Shown piece by piece: positions 8,077-16,128 of a stretch of DNA of 64,000 nt (position 1 is its first letter; each line of letters starts with the position of its first letter). The position numbers and the translations under genes were made by a program. The stretch comes from Aliiglaciecola sp. CAU 1673 (GTDB taxonomy: Bacteria > Pseudomonadota > Gammaproteobacteria > Enterobacterales > Alteromonadaceae): assembly GCF_029223185.1 (NCBI RefSeq), contig NZ_JARHUG010000003.1:186001-250000 (forward strand), written 5' to 3'. The notes beneath the pieces were generated by a model. The model made no database searches. It saw nothing but the letters and a program-made list of their open reading frames with translations, and was not told the origin of the DNA.

Positions 8077-8735
8077 ACTGATTTCACCCTGTCAGATTTA
8101 TCCTTTGCACTTCGTACCTTGAATCCATCCAAGATAATGGACAGACCAAGTGGTCCTTATACAGCGTAGCTTGTCAGACAGGACAGTCCGGTTTTTTTGC
8201 GCCAAGCGGCCGCTAAGCCGCAATGCGCTTCCAGGCAATTGCAGCCGCACCAAGTAAAGCCACGGCCAGGCTTTACCGTTGCCCCCATTGGCGCCTTCAC
8301 GAAAATGGCACTGCCACTGGTCAAGGAGGGCACGCCAGCAATATCCGGATTATGTGATGCAGCCCAACGCCTTGTGCAGCGAAGGCTGTTCTGCCAAGAC
8401 CTATTTTATCGACAGTGTCGAGGGCAGGGACGAGATAAAACGCAAGGATCCCCAGGCAGGCAGGGCCAGCCAGAGGAAACCGGGAACTGGCGAAATGGTT
8501 TATCTAAGGCCGCAATGCCTTTGTAACTGGACAGGTGCTTGAGGGCCTTAAAGATGGGGTCGGCAGTGCAGCGTTTTATTGTGCGATCTTCATTGGCTTG
8601 AGTTAATTGGAAAGCTCAACATTGTCATGGTGTTAAATCTGGGTAGAAGGTACAAAGTGTACTGTTAAAAAGTGGCAAAGAGGTAACACAGACTAAATTA
8701 GGTTGGTGGTTACTATCGCGGTAGAGTCTGTGAAA
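8077..8735. other. Long region without an intact gene; possible decayed coding sequence
   Basis: About 660 bases with no convincing intact gene on either strand. The first ~80 bases probably hold the promoter of the minus-strand operon. Read on the minus strand from about 8625, protein-like segments occur in changing frames: DRTIKRCTADPIFKALKHLS, then LGILAFYLVPALDTVDKIGL, then LTSGSAIFVKAPMGATVKPG, then LAVALLGAAAIAWKRIAA. This is what a small membrane-protein gene with frameshifts would look like, but chance cannot be excluded. It adjoins the 3' end of the tRNA gene; no integrase is seen. Confidence 0.3.
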
Positions 8736-8812
8736 TGGTGGCCCCACCTGGACTTGAACCAGGGACCTACCGATTATGAGTCGGGTGCTCTAACCAACTG
8801 AGCTATAGGGCC
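8736..8812 (-). tRNA. tRNA with CAU anticodon, probably tRNA-Ile2 (lysidine type)
   Basis: The minus strand folds as a complete cloverleaf. The acceptor is GGCCCTA paired with TGGGGCC (one wobble), discriminator A and encoded CCA; the D arm is AGCTCAGTTGGTTAGAGC, the anticodon stem-loop CCCGA-CTCATAA-TCGGT, and the T arm GGTTCAAGTCC. CAU could read Met or, after lysidine modification, AUA Ile. C4-G69 and C5-G68 in the acceptor and the overall likeness to E. coli ileX, against GGCTACG in elongator Met, favour Ile2. Confidence 0.85.
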
Positions 8813-9138
8813 ATTTTCTGAAATTTGTTGCGCTTTGACTTGTACTTGTCGCCGGGGAGCGACTATCAAAGCGGAGCGCAGTATAAGCAAGTTTTATTTT
8901 GCTGTCATCCATTTGGCTGGGGTGGGGGATGTAAGCGGTTGATTTTTAGTCAGCATTAGACAGGATAAGGATGGATGCCCGATTACTACTTCGGGCATGT
9001 TCCCGATTACTACATTCGGGAATGACGGGCTAAGGAAGGATGCCCGATTACGGCATTCGGGCATGACCGCTTTTTTTTACACTAACCACATGTGGGGATG
9101 TTCCCTATTACAACATTAGGGAATGACAGGATTTTTCT
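8813..9138. other. Intergenic region holding the palindrome cluster and the tRNA promoter region
   Basis: About 325 bases between the 5' end of the tRNA (transcribed leftward) and the stop of the choice-of-anchor B gene. The right half is filled by four REP-like palindromes; the left ~150 bases should contain the tRNA promoter. No gene is seen. Confidence 0.6.
8975..9123. repeat. Cluster of four REP-like palindromic units
   Basis: Units lie at 8975-8998, 9000-9022, 9040-9064 and 9101-9123. The model is a 5-8 bp stem around ATTACTACAT, for example TTCCCGATTACTACATTCGG followed by GAA. The stem varies by paired changes: GCCCG/CGGGC, TCCCG/CGGGA and TCCCT/AGGGA. Several units are followed by ATGAC plus a G- or C-rich tail. 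The same family recurs at 31.9-32.1 kb. They sit just after the stop of the minus-strand surface-protein gene and may protect or end its transcript. Confidence 0.8.
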
Positions 9139-11871
9139 TCACGCTTCACGCCTTACTTGCCTTAAAGCACACATCAGTGCGCCGCCGATTAGCAGCCACA
9201 ATGGTGCGCCGCCGCCTGAGCTGGTGCCTGGATTGGTGGGTGTTGGCGTTGGCGTGACAGTGGCCGGGGCGACCACGGTTATTTTTACTTCGTCGGTGCC
9301 GCTGGCGCCAAAGCTGTCTGTTACTATCAGGCTGAAAGTGAGGGTGGCATCCTGAGTTGGCGCAGTAAAGCTGGCGCTGCTGGTTTGGCTATTGGTCAGG
9401 CTGACGCTGCTGCCGCCGGTTTGCTGCCACAAATAGGTGAGGCTTTCATCGTCAGGATCGGTGGCGCTGCCACTGAGGCTGACCGCAGCGCGGGTATTTA
9501 CCTGTTGGTCGGTGCCGGCATCCACTGTGGGTGGCTGATTGGATTCATCGTCCAGTATTTGAATAAGGGTGGTGGCCGGGGTACCGAGGCGTGCATCGCC
9601 TACAGCGGTGAGGCTCAGGGTCATAAATTCCTGGGGCTCCTGGCTGTTGTCGTTGATCACTCTTAAGGTGAGGGTTTTGTCCGCGTTATCGCCATCCTCC
9701 CAGGTTAAGGTACCAGTCATGGCCTCATAGTCTTCTCCCGCCACGGCGCTGCCCTGGATAAGCTCATAATCAATAGAAATAGTCGATTCGCTGCCGCCAA
9801 TGCGTTGCACTGCAATGTCTGCTTGGCCTTGGTTTTCCCTTACCTGCAGCAGCTCTTGGGTGAGTCGCACACTGCCGCTTTGTATGGCGCCGGGGATATC
9901 CACTCTTACCAGGCTGGGGTGGGTCAGGCTGGCGCCTGTGCTGGGGTTATAAAGGCGCACAAAGAAACTTTCTGTGGGCTCTTCATCCGCTGTGTCCTGG
10001 GCTATTGCCAGGGTTAAGGTTTGGCTTTGTGCATCATTGCCCGACCAACTCAGCATGCCGCTTTGTGGGGTAAAGTCAGACTGCTGGGCAGAGCCGGGCA
10101 GGGTTTCATAGGCCACATCTACCTGCCCGGAGGTGCTTCGGTTTAATTGAATATCCAGGCTCAGGGTATCGCCTTCATCAGCAACTGCGGCGGATTGGGT
10201 AAAGGAGACCAGTCCCACATCAGCAGGCGTCTCATCACGCAGTACATACAGACCGCTATTAATATCGCTGACCAGAATCAAGCCGCTTGGCAGGAAGGGA
10301 TATACTCCCCAGGCACCTAAAAAGCCATTGTTGTCTGAGCTTGGGAAGGTATCAAAGAAACCGGCCTGCTTCGGATTTAAGGGATCGCCAATATCCAGAA
10401 TGGTCAGACCGCGCTCGTAATTAGACATATAGTAGCGATTGCCGCGCACAAAGCCGTTGTGATCGATAGCGGCGGTGGGGCCGGTCCAGGTGGCGGCCAA
10501 CAGCGGTGTGCGCAGATCGGAAATATCGAAAATGCGAACCGTGGTATTCAGGCTCAGATTACGTTCATCCAGTTCATCATGCACCAGCACATAGCGCTTA
10601 TCTTCGCTCCACCATCCGGAGTGCACATAGCTTGCTTGCGGGTAGGTGGCTCGGCCAATCTCGGTAATCTGATTCAGCGCCGAGCCGTCATACAGGCGAA
10701 ATTCCCTTTCGTTAAAGTCCATCAACACCGTGCAACCGTTGGCGGCCGCAGGGCCACATTGGCTGTCCTTGCGCGCGTCGGTGATAAGGACCGAAGAAGC
10801 ATCATGGCTGTAGTCTCCGGACAGGCCGCTGGGGGCCCGATAGGCTTCTTTGAGTTGGGTTGGATCGCCAAGACTAAAGCCATGCATGGCGCCTCGCTGC
10901 ACATTGGCGCCGCTGATCTGTACCTGAGGTGTGGCGCCGTCCAGGGCAATATTCAGGCTGTAATCCACATTACTGATATACACGTTATGGGCACTACCAT
11001 GCAGCTTCTGCTTTTGCACCAAGGTCGCCTGGCCAGGTAAGCCTGAAAGATCGACTATGGTCAGGCCTTCCGAGGTGCTGTCGGCGGTGGCATAAGCATA
11101 GGCGCGCCAGACACGGTTTTGTTCATCATAGAATTGGTACACCTTAACATCGCGCCAGGTGGTGCTTTGCCCGGCAATATGGGAAATTTCCAATGGGTTT
11201 TGTGGATCTTCCAGACTAACCACGGACAGGCCGTTACGCAGGCCAATCAGGGCGTATTCGATTCCGGTATTCAAATCCACATGGCCCCAAATGTCATTGG
11301 CGGCGCTGGGGCTGCCGGTAAAGGCCGACAGCGGCATGTGGCTGACCAGCGATACCTTGTCGCAGCTATAACTGCCGGCCTTGCCGTCGACACACGCAGT
11401 CTGGTTATGGGCCTGATTCAGCTCGGCTATCTCTGCCAGCTTGGCTTGTAACTGGTCATCTGCTTTATGTTGCTGGTCGCGGATAGCCACAAAGCCTTGT
11501 TCACTGACTCGCTTGGCATAGTCTTCGGGCACGCCGTTTAGGAAGGTTAAATGGGTATCAGGGTTTTGGCTGGCGAATAAGTCGATACGGCTGTAGCCGC
11601 CAAGAACCGGTACCAGTTCACTGAGGACGTAAAACAGATCACTTTGTTGATCAATATTGTAACTACCTGTTGCAACCAGAATGCGGTCACCCTTGTTGGA
11701 CTGCCTGGCTGCAAAGGCTATGGAAGCACAGGGCCGCAGGCGGTTGTCACAGGCTCCGCTATCGTTCCCATCAGGGGCGACAAACCTGTCCTTGCCCTTC
11801 TCTGCGTGCGCGATGGCGGGTTGACTGAACAGGGTAACCGCCAGCATGATACAGGGTATTAGTTGTCTCAT
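9139..11871 (-). CDS. Choice-of-anchor B family surface protein with Calx-beta and PKD-like domains
   Basis: The chosen ATG gives a clean signal peptide (MRQLIPCIMLAVTLFSQPAI, then AHA) behind a GGGAAGG-type ribosome site; a longer frame upstream is less likely. The N-terminal half has LVIVD-type repeats (GHVDLNTGIEYALIGLRNGL, LTIVDLSGLPG, LTILDIGDPLNP) as in choice-of-anchor B proteins. Two Calx-beta domains (about 600-800) and a PKD-like domain (about 805-890, VDAGTDQQVNTRAAVSLSG) follow. The C terminus is Thr/Pro spacer, SSGGGAPLWLLIGGALM and basic residues, which resembles a GlyGly-CTERM sorting tail. It is divergent from mbnP/mbnH with starts about 23 bases apart. Probably surface-exposed or released; ligand unknown. 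Confidence 0.8.
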   Translation of the reverse strand: MRQLIPCIMLAVTLFSQPAIAHAEKGKDRFVAPDGNDSGACDNRLRPCASIAFAARQSNKGDRILVATGSYNIDQQSDLFYVLSELVPVLGGYSRIDLFASQNPDTHLTFLNGVPEDYAKRVSEQGFVAIRDQQHKADDQLQAKLAEIAELNQAHNQTACVDGKAGSYSCDKVSLVSHMPLSAFTGSPSAANDIWGHVDLNTGIEYALIGLRNGLSVVSLEDPQNPLEISHIAGQSTTWRDVKVYQFYDEQNRVWRAYAYATADSTSEGLTIVDLSGLPGQATLVQKQKLHGSAHNVYISNVDYSLNIALDGATPQVQISGANVQRGAMHGFSLGDPTQLKEAYRAPSGLSGDYSHDASSVLITDARKDSQCGPAAANGCTVLMDFNEREFRLYDGSALNQITEIGRATYPQASYVHSGWWSEDKRYVLVHDELDERNLSLNTTVRIFDISDLRTPLLAATWTGPTAAIDHNGFVRGNRYYMSNYERGLTILDIGDPLNPKQAGFFDTFPSSDNNGFLGAWGVYPFLPSGLILVSDINSGLYVLRDETPADVGLVSFTQSAAVADEGDTLSLDIQLNRSTSGQVDVAYETLPGSAQQSDFTPQSGMLSWSGNDAQSQTLTLAIAQDTADEEPTESFFVRLYNPSTGASLTHPSLVRVDIPGAIQSGSVRLTQELLQVRENQGQADIAVQRIGGSESTISIDYELIQGSAVAGEDYEAMTGTLTWEDGDNADKTLTLRVINDNSQEPQEFMTLSLTAVGDARLGTPATTLIQILDDESNQPPTVDAGTDQQVNTRAAVSLSGSATDPDDESLTYLWQQTGGSSVSLTNSQTSSASFTAPTQDATLTFSLIVTDSFGASGTDEVKITVVAPATVTPTPTPTNPGTSSGGGAPLWLLIGGALMCALRQVRREA

Positions 11872-11894
11872 CGTTTTTGCCTTCCCAAGCGCTG

Positions 11895-12707
11895 ATGAAA
11901 ATAAAATCTCTGGCAAACATAGCAGCATTGCGCGTCTACTCAAAATCCCTTGTACGGCTTTGTGTCGGATGGGGGGGAATACTGGTATTGGCGGGCTGCG
12001 GCTTTCTATCGCAAAAGCCCCAACTGCAGGTCGAGTTGTATATGGGCGGTAAACCCATCCCCTGTGGTAGTGCGTTGCCCATGGCCGGGAACTGGTACCT
12101 GGAGCATGTCAAATTCTATGTCAGCGATTTGCGTGACCAGAACAATAATCCCTTACCTTTTGCGGTGAACAACTGGCAAACCGAGCAATCGGCCCTGATC
12201 TCGATGGAGTGGAACGAATGTGTCAACGCCAGCGAGCAAATGGGTCATCATCGTTTGCAGCTAAACCCAGGCCTGGATTTAAGTGCGGTTGAGCAGCTTA
12301 GCTTTTCTCTGGGTTTGCCTTATACCACTAATCATCAAGATCCCTTAAGCCAGCCCTCACCATTGAATCTGTCCAGCATGTTTTGGACCTGGCAGACAGG
12401 CCATAAATTTATGCGCCTGCAACTCAAATCCGTATCCGACAGCTGGGCCTTTCATTTGGGTAGCACCGGCTGTGATTCAGCCTCTAAAGTGCGCCCTCCG
12501 GAGCAGCCATGCCAGTCACCCAATTTGTTTGAGGTGTCACTGAAACGTCCCAAAGGACAAGCATCCACCCTGGTTCTGCATTTAGACAGGTTGATGGCGG
12601 GTATCACCCCCGCACGGCAAAACAGCTGTACTTTTCATCCCGGTGAAACGACATCTTGTGACCGGCTGCTTGAGAATTTAGGTGGCGCCGTTTTCGAATG
12701 GCGTTAG
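11895..12707 (+). CDS. mbnP: MbnP family protein (metallo-mystery pair, four-Cys type)
   Basis: A lipoprotein (lipobox LVLAGC) followed by the MbnP fold. Visible motifs are LQVELYMGGKPIPCGSALP, NWYLEHVKFYVSDL, MFWTWQTGHKFMRLQL, WAFHLGSTGCDS and paired cysteines. Family literature describes periplasmic copper binding by MbnP that depends on oxidation of a Trp to kynurenine by MbnH; the conserved Trp, His and Cys residues here fit. The MbnH-type gene begins 12 bases downstream. The ATG at 11895 gives a long n-region before the lipobox; TTG at 11928 would give a more usual one, so the start is uncertain. Usually accompanies copper handling. Confidence 0.85.
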   Translation: MKIKSLANIAALRVYSKSLVRLCVGWGGILVLAGCGFLSQKPQLQVELYMGGKPIPCGSALPMAGNWYLEHVKFYVSDLRDQNNNPLPFAVNNWQTEQSALISMEWNECVNASEQMGHHRLQLNPGLDLSAVEQLSFSLGLPYTTNHQDPLSQPSPLNLSSMFWTWQTGHKFMRLQLKSVSDSWAFHLGSTGCDSASKVRPPEQPCQSPNLFEVSLKRPKGQASTLVLHLDRLMAGITPARQNSCTFHPGETTSCDRLLENLGGAVFEWR

Positions 12708-12719
12708 GCCTCTTTCGCC

Positions 12720-13817
12720 GTGTTTAGGCTATTTCGCTTTCTCACAGCTTCTTTTCTCCTGCTGTTAATGGCGGCCTGTACCAAGGCCCCAGAGCCCTAC
12801 CAATGGCAACTGCCTGAGGGTTTCCCGGCTCCTTTGGTTCCTGAGGATAATCCGATGTCACAGGCAAAAGTGACGCTGGGACGTCATCTTTTCTACGACC
12901 GCAATTTGTCCGCTAATGCCAGTCAATCCTGCGCCGATTGTCATCAACAACAATATGCTTTCGCCGAACCTAAAGTCACTGCTATTGGCAGCACGGGAGA
13001 GGCACACCGACGCAACAGTCAATCGCTGGTCAATGTGGCCTACAACGGCAGCTTTACCTGGGCGCATTCTGGCCTTAGCCATATCGAGCAGCAGTTACTG
13101 ATCCCCCTGTTCGGCGAAAAACCGGTGGAGATGGGCATCAGCGGCCATGAAAATGAGGTGCTGGCCCGTTTGGATACGCCCCAATACCACGCCCTCTTTA
13201 AGGAGGCATTCCCCGGTGAGGAGGTGAGTTTTTCATTGGTGGTCAAAGCCCTGGCGAGCTTTGTGCGAAGCTTGTTGTCTTTCGACAGCCCCTTTGATCA
13301 CTACGCCTATGGCGGCGATGACAGCGCACTTAGCGACTCTGCCCAACAAGGGCTGGCACTGTTCTTCTCTGAGCAACTGGAATGCCATCACTGTCATGGC
13401 GGATTTAACTTCACGCAGTCCAGCAAGCATGAACGCCAGCAGCTGGACCTTCGCCCCTTTCACAATACCGGGCTCTACAATGAAGATGGGCAGGGGGCTT
13501 TCCCCATAGCGGATCAGGGCCTGATTGAAATCAGCCAACAATCGCGGGATATGGGCCATTTCCGTGCCCCCAGCCTGCGCAATGTCGCCGTCAGTGCGCC
13601 CTATATGCATGACGGCAGTCTCGCCACCCTGGAAGAGGTGATCGATTTCTACGCTGCCGGTGGACGGGGTAATGGCATAAACAGCCCGTTGAAAAGCCCG
13701 TTTGTTAAGGGTTTTGAGATAACTGATGCACAAAAACAGGACCTTTTGGCCTTTTTGCATAGCTTGACCGATCCAGCCTTTCTCAACAATCCTCGGCATG
13801 GACCACCCAAGCCCTGA
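12720..13817 (+). CDS. mbnH: MbnH-type di-heme oxygenase (bacterial cytochrome c peroxidase/MauG family)
   Basis: GTG start; signal peptide with lipobox LMAAC, so a lipoprotein. Two c-type heme sites are present, CADCH near residue 69 and CHHCH near 223, with the MauG/CcpA layout and APYMHDGSLATLEEVIDFY supplying the conserved C-terminal region. MbnH uses a bis-Fe(IV) state to convert a Trp of MbnP to kynurenine. It follows mbnP by 12 bases with no terminator, giving the usual substrate-enzyme pair. Length (365 residues) is normal for the family. A generic cytochrome c peroxidase is the alternative, but the neighbour argues for MbnH. Confidence 0.88.
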   Translation: MFRLFRFLTASFLLLLMAACTKAPEPYQWQLPEGFPAPLVPEDNPMSQAKVTLGRHLFYDRNLSANASQSCADCHQQQYAFAEPKVTAIGSTGEAHRRNSQSLVNVAYNGSFTWAHSGLSHIEQQLLIPLFGEKPVEMGISGHENEVLARLDTPQYHALFKEAFPGEEVSFSLVVKALASFVRSLLSFDSPFDHYAYGGDDSALSDSAQQGLALFFSEQLECHHCHGGFNFTQSSKHERQQLDLRPFHNTGLYNEDGQGAFPIADQGLIEISQQSRDMGHFRAPSLRNVAVSAPYMHDGSLATLEEVIDFYAAGGRGNGINSPLKSPFVKGFEITDAQKQDLLAFLHSLTDPAFLNNPRHGPPKP

Positions 13818-13958
13818 TCAGTATTGGCCTGACGGCAGGACGAAGAGCGTCTCCACAGAGCCTGATTTTTGACAATTTACGGTCGCGTGACTGTAAAAAC
13901 TCTGTTATCTTTTCAAAAAAACAAGAACAATGTTGAACAAATTGGTTGCGGAGTCAGT

Positions 13959-14291
13959 ATGACAGAAAAACCCTATCTGCTGAGTGGTCGAAACACCATC
14001 ATCCACAAGTTGAGAAAGTACGACCTCTTACTTATCAACGGCGACGATAACCCGCCCGTGTTGGTGACGCACAGAGGCATTAAACAATACGATGGTCCTG
14101 TTCCAGACAATAAGCGCGATGCGAAAATGATGGATATGGAGCTTATCGATATCACCTTGGGTGATTTCTTTGGTGAAGAGAAAACGCTGTTGTTTGTGCA
14201 AACCCTTAACGGCAAAGAGTACAAACTGGATTACAGCAAGGTGGACGACCCGGAATTATTTATCCGTGTTCACCAGGAAAGTACTATCTAA
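13959..14291 (+). CDS. Hypothetical protein, 110 aa
   Basis: The start MTEKPYLLSGRN is chosen because GCGGAG precedes it; the frame can be extended upstream to 13869 but that stretch looks non-coding. The product is cytoplasmic and charged, with no recognised motif: KYDLLLINGDDNPPVLVTHRG early, and a C-terminal half built of alternating strands. A terminator hairpin follows 12 bases after the stop, so it is probably monocistronic. Function unknown. Confidence 0.6.
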   Translation: MTEKPYLLSGRNTIIHKLRKYDLLLINGDDNPPVLVTHRGIKQYDGPVPDNKRDAKMMDMELIDITLGDFFGEEKTLLFVQTLNGKEYKLDYSKVDDPELFIRVHQESTI

Positions 14292-14303
14292 TAGTGCTTA
14301 ACC

Positions 14304-14328
14304 AAAAAGGCTCTGCGGGGCTTTTTTT
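14304..14328 (+). terminator. Rho-independent terminator (imperfect stem)
   Basis: AAAAAGGCTC / GGGGCTTTTTTT pair with one bulge around TGC, followed by seven T. It ends the transcript of the 110-residue hypothetical gene. Confidence 0.7.
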
Positions 14329-14329
14329 G

Positions 14330-14530
14330 TGCCTGAAATTCCCTTTATCCATGGAATTCGGCTATCCACCCCGCCTTTAATACAATTCGTCACTTCGCCA
14401 TTAATTTACGCCATTGTGCGGATACACTGATCTCGTTGGCCTAGTGAACCAACCTATACATGGATTCATTACTGGATTTGAACACATGTATTGTTCCCTG
14501 CTTTGGGGCTTCGGCCCCACTTTATTTTTT
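14330..14530 (+). ncRNA. Candidate small RNA ending at an orphan terminator
   Basis: A second strong plus-strand terminator at 14504-14530 lies about 180 bases after the first one with no open reading frame between them. A transcript starting in 14330-14450 and ending there would be a 80-200 nt RNA. No convincing promoter could be fixed, and the terminator could instead catch read-through, so this is a candidate only. Confidence 0.3.
14504..14530 (+). terminator. Strong rho-independent terminator with UUCG tetraloop
   Basis: TGGGGC-TTCG-GCCCCA followed by CTTTATTTTTT. The T-run is only on the plus strand, so it does not serve the minus-strand globin gene whose stop is at 14558. Confidence 0.8.
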
Positions 14531-14557
14531 GCTACCAAGCACTTTGTCTAACGGGCG

Positions 14558-14980
14558 TTATTCTCCCTGATAAACAATATCTTTCTTCAACGGTGCCAGG
14601 GCCGCCAGCAGACGGTTTTCCTGAGCGTAAGTCAGGCCGATCAGACGCATGGCCTGTTGTACGTGTTCCACCAGTATATAGAACTCGGCATGGGTGACGT
14701 TGCGCTCCTGATGCGCCTCTTGCATAGATTTTCCGCTGTAGGTGCAGGGACCGCCAATCAGCTCACAAGTTTGCTCGGTCAGCATCTTTCTCAGATGGCT
14801 CTTTGGTACCCCTTCAAAATGGGGTGCAAGGCGCGGATCGTTGTATATGCGGTTGATGGCCAGGCCATACACTTTATCCAAAGTGCTGGTGCCGCCAATC
14901 TCTTCATACAGACTTTGCTTCGGCGAGTTGGCGCAGGCTGCCAGACCCAGGGTTAAAAACAGTATGGTCAGGAATTTCAT
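14558..14980 (-). CDS. Group 1 truncated haemoglobin lipoprotein
   Basis: A 140-residue protein with a lipobox (LGLAAC, Cys16), so exported and lipidated, followed by a truncated globin: SLYEEIGGTSTLDKVYGLAI (A-B helices), RIYNDPRLAPHFEG, then SHLRKMLTEQTCELIGGPC and KSMQEAHQERNVTHAEF, which carries the proximal-His region. Truncated globins bind O2 or NO and often act in NO or peroxide chemistry. An exported form is less common. Its ATG overlaps the stop of the DUF3034-like gene by 4 bases (ATGA), so the two are co-translated. Confidence 0.85.
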   Translation of the reverse strand: MKFLTILFLTLGLAACANSPKQSLYEEIGGTSTLDKVYGLAINRIYNDPRLAPHFEGVPKSHLRKMLTEQTCELIGGPCTYSGKSMQEAHQERNVTHAEFYILVEHVQQAMRLIGLTYAQENRLLAALAPLKKDIVYQGE

Positions 14981-15942
14981 AAGTTCACCGTCACAGAGAG
15001 GTAGAAGCCGTGGGCATTAGATTCAAAGGGCAGACTGCCTAAATCCACATAGGCTGCGGTTAATGACCAATGCTTATCGGGAAAATAGGCAATGAAGAAA
15101 TCGGTCACCGTTTCCTCTTCAGCCAGTCCGCCCAACCTGTCGCTTTGCGTGCGCCATTCTGCGCCCACAGCGGTGGAGGGGGAGGGAAGCAAGACTGCCG
15201 AGCCTTCCCATTCCAGTTCGTACCCATCATCAGTGGCCGATTCAAAGCCCAGTAAACCGAAGGTATTGGCTTTGGTCATACGGGCGGTAAGGTTCAAAAG
15301 CAGATTGTTGCCCATCGCCCCGCCAAGCCACAGCTTCGTGGCAGAAAGGTACAGGTCGGTACCAGCATCTTCTGTGGCGCCAAGCAGGGCGGGTACGCCA
15401 ACACCTGGAATAGGAACCGCTCCATTGACCAGGGGCAGGTCTGTGTTCATGTCGCGGTTCTTCTTGTATTGCAGGCCAGCAGACAATTGTGGAAGCCAAC
15501 TGTCTTGTTCAAATACGGCATCGCCAAGCAGTTTGACTTTCAGACCCAGGATATCCTGCCCGATACTGGTACCCGGCGCATTACTGACCGCGCCTTCAGT
15601 GAGCAGATTAAACACGTTGCTGACAATACCGGCGCCAATCTTCAGGTCCTGGCGCTGGACAGATAGCTCGACGCGGTCATAGATGCCCACGGCGGCGCCA
15701 AGAGTGCGCAGTTGATAGTCGCCCACATTCAGCATCTGTAGCGCCGCGGTACCCTGGACTTCTTCGCTACTTCCATAACCTGCTATCAAGGCCCATGGCG
15801 TTATGCCGCCACCGGCGGTGCCTTCAAAACTGGTAATGCCGCCAGTGGCGACCAAGGCACTGCCGGTAGCCGTGGATTGTGTACTGAAGGCAAGCAAGCC
15901 GGCCGCAGTCAAAGTCTTGCCGAGTGCTGTTTTTGTTATCAT
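14977..15942 (-). CDS. DUF3034 family outer-membrane beta-barrel-like protein
   Basis: A signal peptide is followed by ATGGITSFEGTAGGGITPWA and repeated amphipathic strands up to a terminal SVTVNL that ends without an obvious plug, typical of small outer-membrane barrels. The SFEGTAGGGITPWALIAGY start is characteristic of DUF3034. It overlaps the truncated-globin lipoprotein by 4 bases, which suggests a functional pair at the outer membrane. Function of the family is not established. Confidence 0.75.
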   Translation of the reverse strand: MITKTALGKTLTAAGLLAFSTQSTATGSALVATGGITSFEGTAGGGITPWALIAGYGSSEEVQGTAALQMLNVGDYQLRTLGAAVGIYDRVELSVQRQDLKIGAGIVSNVFNLLTEGAVSNAPGTSIGQDILGLKVKLLGDAVFEQDSWLPQLSAGLQYKKNRDMNTDLPLVNGAVPIPGVGVPALLGATEDAGTDLYLSATKLWLGGAMGNNLLLNLTARMTKANTFGLLGFESATDDGYELEWEGSAVLLPSPSTAVGAEWRTQSDRLGGLAEEETVTDFFIAYFPDKHWSLTAAYVDLGSLPFESNAHGFYLSVTVNL

Positions 15943-16128
15943 TTTTCTGTCCGCTAATGGCTAATTCGCGAATTAAGTGTACCGATAATGGCCCTTTGTT
16001 GGATCATTCGCCAGTTGATTATTCTTATAGGAAGAATCCTTGGTAACTCAGTCGATTAGCTGCTATCAATTAGGTGTTTTCATGTGTGCTCTGGCCCTCT
16101 GGTGAACGATGCAGGTGGATAAAAAATT

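Noticed and set aside
8736-8812. tRNA as an integration site for a genomic island
   Set aside because: No integrase, no repeat of the tRNA 3' end and no phage genes in the flanking sequence.
10459-11040. Plus-strand 193-codon frame inside the choice-of-anchor B gene
   Set aside because: The opposite-strand protein has clear domains, and this frame has no motif.
15092-15682. Plus-strand 196-codon frame opposite the DUF3034 gene
   Set aside because: Ser/Pro-rich low-complexity product typical of an antisense shadow.
15958-15990. Possible sigma-28 promoter (ACCGATAA) upstream of the CheC-like regulator
   Set aside because: The -10-like part is close to consensus, but no good -35 match is found at the correct spacing.
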